Shown here one piece after another: positions 12,814 through 17,321 of a DNA stretch of 17,321 nucleotides (positions within the stretch are counted from its first letter, which is position 1; each line of letters opens with the position of its first letter). Location of the stretch: positions 1 to 17,321 of the forward strand of contig JADFGI010000012.1 of assembly GCA_022567815.1 (NCBI GenBank). Reading direction: 5' to 3'. A program made the position numbers and the translations under genes. Source of the DNA: Nitrospinota bacterium (lineage in GTDB: Bacteria; Nitrospinota; Nitrospinia; Nitrospinales; VA-1). Below the pieces are notes generated by a model that was not told the origin of the DNA, searched no databases, and worked only from the letters and a program-made list of their open reading frames with translations.

Positions 12814-15288
12814 TTAAACCGGTGAGGGATATTTCATTTTTTCCAGAGCCCCCCAGGCAGGCAAAGATCCTTTTTCCGCCGCACGATGGAACCAGAGGCT
12901 GGCATTTTCAATATTTTTTTCGATTCCTCGGCCCATTTTATACAAGACGCCCAAAGCATATTGGGCTTTTGGATTGCCCTTTTGGGCTGCTTTCTGGTGC
13001 CAGTTGAAAGCTTTTAAATGATCCTGGGAAGATATCCCCTGTCCCTGTTCGCACATTTTCCCCAGTTGAAATTGGGCTTCCGCATTGCCCTGGTCCGCCG
13101 ATTTCAAATACCAGGCAAAGGCGGTTTTATAATCTGGAGACGATTCCAGACAACACATCCGGCCCATGTTAAATAAAGCGGCTTCGTGTCCCTGTTCGGC
13201 GGCGCGGCGGTACCAGTTCACACTTTGCTTGATGCTCTTTTGCACTCCCAGGCCTTTTTCATACAGAACCCCCAACTGATTTTGAGCCTTCGCCACGCCT
13301 TCCCTGGCGGCTTTGCGCATCCATTTTACCGCCCTGACGGGATCACCGGATTCTCCATCAGCGCCATCGAGAAAATCCATTTCGTCGCCCATAGATGAAT
13401 CGCCCTTTTGGGCCGCTTTACGATACCATTCGGCGGCCTTCTCATAATCCTGCGCCACCCCCTTGCCGACAAAATACATCATCCCGAGATTGTCCTGAGC
13501 CTGGGCGTCTCCCTGTTCCGCCGCTTTGGCATACCACTTCACGGCATGGGAAAAATCCCTGACCGCGCCTTCTCCCTTTTCACACATGCATCCTAATTGG
13601 TTTTGCGCCATTGCGTTCCCCTGATTGGCGGCTTTTTCCACCCAGCGAAAGGCTTCCTGAAAATCCTGATTCACTCCCTTACCATCGTAATAGATTTTTC
13701 CCAGAGCAAATTGCGCGTAATCATGCCCCGCGTCGGCGGCCAGGCGAAACCAGTAAACGGCCTGCACATAATCCTGGGCAACCCCTTCGCCGTTGCAATA
13801 CATTCTGCCCAAATCATACTGAGCTTTGACGTTATTCTGCGCAACCGCTTTCTGCAACCACGCCAGGCATTCCGCAAAATCCTGAGCCACCCCCAGCCCG
13901 TGGTAATACATTTTTTCAAGATGGAGCTGGCCCGAATCATCTCCCTGTTCCGCCGCTTTACGGTACCAGGCCGATGCCTGCGAAAAGTCCTGCACCACCC
14001 CCTTGCCTTTTTCATACAACTTGCCCAGAAAACCCTGAGCTGAAGCAATGTCTTTAAGGGCCGCCGCCTCGAACATGGAACCTGCTTTTTCATAATTCTG
14101 GGGAACGCCCTCGCCCAGAAAATATAATATCCCCAGGTTATGCTGGGCCTGGGCATGCCCCAGTTCAGCGGCCTTTTCATACCAGGTTTTTGCGTCCGAA
14201 AAATTTTGGGCGATTTCTTCTCCCCGGTCACTCAAACTCCCCAACGTGAATTGAGCCTGGGCATGATCGTGTTGGGCCGCCTGCAAATACCAGGAAACCG
14301 CTGACGTATAATCCTTGCGTTCAAAAAAGAAATTTCCTTTATGGAAAAATTCCTCCGCATCGGGGACGGACCGATCATGGGCTTTTTCCAAAAACTCCTG
14401 CGCTTCTTCATGGCCCTGTTCCGCCGCCTTGCACAGCCATTTGAGAGCTTTTTTGGAATCTTTGGAAATCCCTTCTCCATTAAAATACATGGCGCCCAAT
14501 TTATATTGCGCCAGATCCAGTCCCTGGACAGCCGCCTTGTAATACCAGCGTATCGCTTTGGAAAGATTTTTGTCCACGCCTTTCCCGTGTTCGTAGCGAT
14601 CCCCCAGGTTATACTGCGCCTCTTCATTTCCCCGCAAAGCCGCTTGCTGAAACCATTTTCCGGAGATGTCCAAATCCTGTGGGACGCCCTCGCCTTTTTC
14701 ATACAAAATGCCCAGCATGTTCTGGGCCACGTCATTACCCGATCTGGCTACTTCATAAAACCATTTCGCGGCTTCATGAGGCGCTTTCGCAACCCCCTTG
14801 CCAAAATATAACATTCGGCCAAGATTAAATTGCGCAACCCGGTCGCCCTGGTCCGCGGCCTTTTTATACCAGCGGAAACTCTTCTCATTGTCCTGGGCCA
14901 CGCCCAATCCGTTTTCATACATGACGCCAAGAAATCCCTGTCCGTTGGCGGAGCCCTTTTCAGCCGCCTTGCGGAACCATTTCACGGCCTCCACGTCATT
15001 GCGCGTCACTCCAATGCCCTTGAAAAAAACCAGACCCACATTGTATTGAGCCCGTGGTCTGCCCAATTCGGCATCCTTAAACCAGCGGGCCGCCTCTTTG
15101 GGGCTGAGGGTTTCCAGGGACCCGTCGGTTTTTTTATAGACCAGGTCAGTATCGGCCTCCGCGTTTCCTTTGGACAGAAAATCCAGGCCTTGAAGGGAAA
15201 GATTGGAAGGTTTGCCGGGTATAAATTCCGCGGGAAGGGTTTGGGATGGAGTTGCGGAAATCGCGTCTTCACTCATATCGTCGGGCAT
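12814..15288 (-). CDS. Sel1-like repeat protein with about 21 repeat units
   Basis: The 824-residue product is almost entirely Sel1-like repeats of 36 residues, pattern A..WY.KAA.QG...AQ..LG.MY..G.GV.QD. I count about 21 units from residue ~65 to the C-terminus. Clean examples are KWYAKAAEQGDAQAQDNLGM and VYWFRLAADAGHDYAQFALG. Two interruptions break the series: a linker after unit 7 (EKAHDRSVPDAEEFFHKGNF) and a repeat-poor acidic stretch after unit 16 (DEMDFLDGADGESGDPV). No signal peptide or membrane segment is present, so it is probably cytoplasmic. Sel1 arrays form solenoids that bind partner proteins. ATG at 15288 is preferred to the TTG one codon upstream; AGG lies just before it. The start is 15 nt after the J-domain stop, indicating a common transcript and possibly functional partnership. 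Confidence 0.92.
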   Translation of the reverse strand: MPDDMSEDAISATPSQTLPAEFIPGKPSNLSLQGLDFLSKGNAEADTDLVYKKTDGSLETLSPKEAARWFKDAELGRPRAQYNVGLVFFKGIGVTRNDVEAVKWFRKAAEKGSANGQGFLGVMYENGLGVAQDNEKSFRWYKKAADQGDRVAQFNLGRMLYFGKGVAKAPHEAAKWFYEVARSGNDVAQNMLGILYEKGEGVPQDLDISGKWFQQAALRGNEEAQYNLGDRYEHGKGVDKNLSKAIRWYYKAAVQGLDLAQYKLGAMYFNGEGISKDSKKALKWLCKAAEQGHEEAQEFLEKAHDRSVPDAEEFFHKGNFFFERKDYTSAVSWYLQAAQHDHAQAQFTLGSLSDRGEEIAQNFSDAKTWYEKAAELGHAQAQHNLGILYFLGEGVPQNYEKAGSMFEAAALKDIASAQGFLGKLYEKGKGVVQDFSQASAWYRKAAEQGDDSGQLHLEKMYYHGLGVAQDFAECLAWLQKAVAQNNVKAQYDLGRMYCNGEGVAQDYVQAVYWFRLAADAGHDYAQFALGKIYYDGKGVNQDFQEAFRWVEKAANQGNAMAQNQLGCMCEKGEGAVRDFSHAVKWYAKAAEQGDAQAQDNLGMMYFVGKGVAQDYEKAAEWYRKAAQKGDSSMGDEMDFLDGADGESGDPVRAVKWMRKAAREGVAKAQNQLGVLYEKGLGVQKSIKQSVNWYRRAAEQGHEAALFNMGRMCCLESSPDYKTAFAWYLKSADQGNAEAQFQLGKMCEQGQGISSQDHLKAFNWHQKAAQKGNPKAQYALGVLYKMGRGIEKNIENASLWFHRAAEKGSLPAWGALEKMKYPSPV

Positions 15289-15303
15289 CAACCTGGAGGA
15301 TTA

Positions 15304-15984
15304 TCAATCAAACTCTCCGGCCAAATCTCTCACTTTGGATTTGATCGAATCTATCTTTTCATCGACACTGGCGGCCATTTCCTCAAGTAAATCGACGCCG
15401 GTTTTTTCCGCCGAAGCCATTTTTTTCATTAATTGATGCATCCCCGAGTTTTTAATTTCGACCAATTCTTCCTCGATCCGGCTCAACCGTTTTTTTATTT
15501 GCGCCACCTGCCGAACGATTTTGACCAACTGCGTCCCCAGGGTTTGATTTTTTTCCGGATGGTGTCCCGCCTCCCATTCCAGGAGCACTGCATGAATCGC
15601 TTCCTCATCCAACCGGTCATAGGCCTGGTTCAATTTGGCCATCAACACATGCCTGCGGTTTTTTTCCTTCTCATCCGAAGCCAGATCGGGGTGGATTTTT
15701 TTTGCCACCTCGCGAAAAAGCTTTTTTAAATTTTCGTTGGGTTTAAAAACGTCTCCCTCCGGCGAGTCCGATTCGCCATCTTCGGTCGCTTTTGCCGAGC
15801 CCTGGGCCCGCTCCCTGGCCGACTGCGCTCCCGCGCGAAATTCATCCGAGCGCGGGTATAATCGGCTGGCCAACTCCAAAATTTGAGCCTTAACCTCGTC
15901 GAGTTCGGTATACTTGGCCCCTACAACCAGGTGGTAGCGGCGCTCAAAAAGATGAAGTTCCCCCTTGAGGGTGGAAAGCTCCAA
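15304..15984 (-). CDS. J-domain (DnaJ-like) protein with C-terminal coiled coil
   Basis: The in-frame part from TTG at 15984 encodes 226 residues. The N-terminal helix (LSTLKGELHLFERRYHLVVG, then YTELDEVKAQILELASRLYP) is typical of a bacterial J-protein family. A charged linker leads to a J domain at about 84-130 with the HPD motif at 98-100 (REVAKKIHPDLASDEKEKNR; helix IV LNQAYDRLD). A predicted coiled coil fills ~150-215 (IVRQVAQIKKRLSRIEEELV). J domains stimulate the ATPase of DnaK-type Hsp70, so this is probably a specialised co-chaperone. TTG has GGAAAAAGAG upstream, but the coding pattern continues well above it (see the 15985-16132 entry), so this start is probably not the true N-terminus. 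The Sel1 gene begins 15 nt downstream. Confidence 0.85.
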   Translation of the reverse strand: MELSTLKGELHLFERRYHLVVGAKYTELDEVKAQILELASRLYPRSDEFRAGAQSARERAQGSAKATEDGESDSPEGDVFKPNENLKKLFREVAKKIHPDLASDEKEKNRRHVLMAKLNQAYDRLDEEAIHAVLLEWEAGHHPEKNQTLGTQLVKIVRQVAQIKKRLSRIEEELVEIKNSGMHQLMKKMASAEKTGVDLLEEMAASVDEKIDSIKSKVRDLAGEFD

Positions 15985-16132
15985 CTCTTTTTCCGCAATG
16001 TCCTGCTCAAATTTTGCCAGGTCTCGCCGCTTGAGTTTGAGTTCCGCCTCCTCCGGCGAAACGGCAGGAATGACGGCTGATGAAAGGAGTTCTTGTAAAA
16101 TCGTTTTAGGGCTCCAAAACAGGGATGGACAT
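15985..16132 (-). other. Probable N-terminal extension of the J-domain gene, reached through a +1 frameshift at CCC-TAA
   Basis: In the J-domain frame the sequence upstream of TTG 15984 still looks coding: KTILQELLSSAVIPAVSPEE then AELKLKRRDLAKFEQDIAEK, a charged helix running into the J-protein N-terminus. It has no ATG, GTG or TTG before an in-frame TAA. An ATG at 16132, about 22 nt after the predicted transcription start, opens the neighbouring frame: MSIPVLEP then TAA. Slipping +1 on CCC at this stop joins MSIPVLEP to KTILQELL. This could be programmed frameshifting (CCC-TAA resembles the CTT-TGA site of prfB), a real mutation or a sequencing error. No clear ribosome-binding site precedes the ATG. 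Confidence 0.5.
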
Positions 16133-16161
16133 TAATCAATAAGTCTTATAAAAACAGTGGC

Positions 16162-16190
16162 ATTATAGCATTCTCATCATTTAGATTGAA
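16162..16190 (-). promoter_or_regulatory. Sigma-70 type extended -10 promoter for the J-domain/Sel1 operon
   Basis: Read on the minus strand, TGC-TATAAT (16170-16162) is a perfect extended -10. A weak -35, TTCAAT (16190-16185), lies 17 nt upstream. Transcription would begin near 16155, leaving a leader of about 22 nt before the ATG at 16132. The promoter lies in the 94-nt gap shared with the divergent methyltransferase gene. Confidence 0.65.
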
Positions 16191-16226
16191 AGGTATTTTC
16201 TGCCTTAACTGGAGAACCATTCCAAA

Positions 16227-17078
16227 GTGACGCCTGACAAAATATACATCGCCGAGGACTCCCCATTCTTAACGACAGACACCCGCAAAAACCGGTGGGC
16301 AATCCCTTATTCATTCGAGTGCTTGAACGCCCGGATTGACATTCTTTTAGGAAAACAAAAAGATGCGGTCATCGGGAAAACTATTTTGGATGTCGGCTCG
16401 CACATGGGAACCTTTGCCTATGCGGCGCACCAGATGGGAGCCCGGTTGGTGCATGGGGTCGATGTGGAAGAGAAAATGGTTCAGAAATGCACGCAACTTT
16501 TTCAGGATCAGAACATTCCCAAGTCATCCTATCGTTTTGATGTGAGGGACGTGGTGCGCTTTCTCGAATCGACTCCCGCAAACAGTTTCGACACGGTGTT
16601 CTGTTTTGGAATGCTCTATTACACAGCGGACCCCTTACGCCTGCTCCAACTGATGAGCCGGGTTGCGAAGGAAACGCTATTGCTCGACACCTTCACCGCC
16701 GGGTACGCCGCCGTCCAGGGCAAAAACGCCGCTGTGGTTACCTCCGCTATCAAGGACGAAACCCTCGACCTGCCCCTGATGATCGTCTCACTGACCAAGC
16801 CGGACAAAAAGGATTACCGCCTCCCGGAAACCTTCGATTATCGCGGCAAGGACCTGAGCATGATAACTTTGCCCACACGGGCGCTATTTGAAATATGGTT
16901 TCAGAAGCTGGATTTTAAATTCTCTCCCCTGGACTGGTCGGAATACTACACTCGTTCCTGTTCGTTCCGCGACCTCATCACGCCCCGGCAAAAACAGGAT
17001 TCGCATTGGGCGGATGTCTATGCCAGCGGCATCCGCGTGTCCTATCGTTTGTCCACAAACCACCAGAAGGACACATGA
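16227..17078 (+). CDS. Class I SAM-dependent methyltransferase, substrate unknown
   Basis: This 283-residue soluble protein has a class I methyltransferase core. Motif I is ILDVGSHMGTFAYAAHQMGA (53-72), then acidic GVDVEEKM (77-84), and motif IV-like FDTVFCFGMLYYTADPLRLL (121-140). The FCFGMLYYTADPLRLL stretch recalls DUF1698/CmoB-like and FkbM-neighbouring families, but I cannot place it confidently. The C-terminal ~100 residues (LPETFDYRGKDLSMI, FEIWFQKLDFKFSPLDW) could bind substrate; tRNA, a small molecule or a protein are all possible. The start is GTG at 16227 with GGAGAA about 10 nt upstream. It is divergent from the J-domain operon and shares a 94-nt promoter region with it. The 201-bp MITE-like element begins 6 nt after its stop codon. 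Confidence 0.8.
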   Translation: MTPDKIYIAEDSPFLTTDTRKNRWAIPYSFECLNARIDILLGKQKDAVIGKTILDVGSHMGTFAYAAHQMGARLVHGVDVEEKMVQKCTQLFQDQNIPKSSYRFDVRDVVRFLESTPANSFDTVFCFGMLYYTADPLRLLQLMSRVAKETLLLDTFTAGYAAVQGKNAAVVTSAIKDETLDLPLMIVSLTKPDKKDYRLPETFDYRGKDLSMITLPTRALFEIWFQKLDFKFSPLDWSEYYTRSCSFRDLITPRQKQDSHWADVYASGIRVSYRLSTNHQKDT

Positions 17079-17084
17079 TTTAGT

Positions 17085-17285
17085 GCCTGTCGTCAAATTC
17101 GCAAAATCATCAAATTTTATCTGGGTACTACCCCAGAATCTGCCACGAATCGTATATTTCGTCGTCGCGAGCCGCGACAAGCGGCGCGGCGATCCAGGGT
17201 CTCTGGATTGCTTCGTCGCTGACGCTCCTCGCAACGACAATCCAATGATCCACCTAAGGTGGCTTAAAATAATTTGACGACAGGC
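17085..17285. mobile_element. MITE-like non-coding element B, 201 bp, perfect 15-bp terminal inverted repeats
   Basis: GCCTGTCGTCAAATT (17085-17099) and AATTTGACGACAGGC (17271-17285) are exact inverted copies. Between them, in the opposite orientation to the element at 2704-2894, lie the 47-nt block (17192-17238) and the hairpin block (about 17159-17185, GCCGC-GACAA-GCGGC). The terminal repeats are unrelated to those of the 2704 element, so the same cassette is housed in two frames. No transposase is encoded and open frames across it are artefacts. No target duplication is evident. It lies 6 nt after the methyltransferase stop and its ends could also fold as a long hairpin in the transcript. 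Confidence 0.72.
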
Positions 17286-17321
17286 TCAGGGAAGGCCTTC
17301 TTTATAGGCGTGGTTCGCCTC

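Noticed and set aside
13597..15390. Several plus-strand open frames of 148-186 residues
   Set aside because: All lie antisense to the Sel1 array and mirror its 108-nt periodicity.
16884..17277. Open frames of 118 (-) and 129 (+) residues at the right end
   Set aside because: They are shadows of the methyltransferase 3' end running into the repeat element.
17291..17320. Palindrome GAAGGCCTTC and hairpin AGGCG-TGGTT-CGCCT at the window edge
   Set aside because: Too short and too close to the edge to assign as terminator or repeat; no U-run is visible.
1..17321. tRNA or rRNA genes
   Set aside because: No cloverleaf-like or conserved rRNA segments were recognised on either strand by eye.

Overview
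The window looks like chromosomal DNA of a free-living Gram-negative bacterium. Three proteins have export signals: a molybdopterin oxidoreductase, a DUF3179 protein and a TPR protein. The genes are tightly packed on both strands, and the intergenic gaps hold short, hairpin-rich interspersed repeats. The mix of DUF3179, Sel1 and TPR proteins, an ArsM-like methyltransferase and a complete oxidative pentose phosphate set would suit a Nitrospinota-, Nitrospirota- or deltaproteobacteria-like lineage. That placement is an inference from gene content only; no marker gene in the window fixes the taxonomy.

Left part (1-2900, + strand). The 3' end of a sensor histidine kinase is followed by a scar made of two gene remnants: about 30 codons around the catalytic motif of a DNA methylase, joined to the C-terminal part of what looks like a DUF362 protein. 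Next comes a clean three-gene operon: an ECF sigma factor, a small zinc-binding anti-sigma factor (HxxxCxxC) and a cysteine-rich ArsM-like methyltransferase. A 191-bp MITE-like element follows.

Central metabolism (2909-7260). A secreted sulfite-oxidase/YedY-type molybdenum enzyme (+) converges, 1 nt apart, on the operon gnd-zwf-pgl (-). These three genes are the whole oxidative pentose phosphate branch, producing NAD(P)H and ribulose-5-phosphate. gnd and zwf are 1 nt apart; zwf and pgl are separated by repeat debris that reaches the ribosome-binding region of pgl.

Middle (7555-9071, - strand). A lipoprotein- or secreted-type DUF3179 protein lies downstream of an AhpD/carboxymuconolactone-decarboxylase-like peroxidase-related enzyme.

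Right part (9520-16132, - strand). Four genes read in one direction and all encode protein-interaction modules: a J-domain protein, a 21-unit Sel1 repeat protein, a cytoplasmic TPR protein and an exported TPR protein. A good extended -10 promoter precedes the J-domain gene. The N-terminus of that gene appears to need a +1 frameshift at CCC-TAA. A divergent SAM methyltransferase (+, 16227-17078) and a second MITE-like element (201 bp, perfect 15-bp terminal inverted repeats) close the window.

Repeats are the most unusual aspect. Two MITE-like elements have different termini but share a nearly identical internal cassette, and a third, truncated copy sits next to pgl. A second, modular family (GCCATAAACCCAT..CACGTTAATATT.GGTCCAGCG...CGCTGG) occurs in several gaps on both strands. 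It is accompanied by mini-hairpins whose stems differ from copy to copy but stay self-complementary.

The best candidates for something undescribed are the covarying hairpin repeat family, the J-domain/Sel1/TPR cluster with its putative frameshift, and the sigma/anti-sigma-controlled ArsM-like enzyme.
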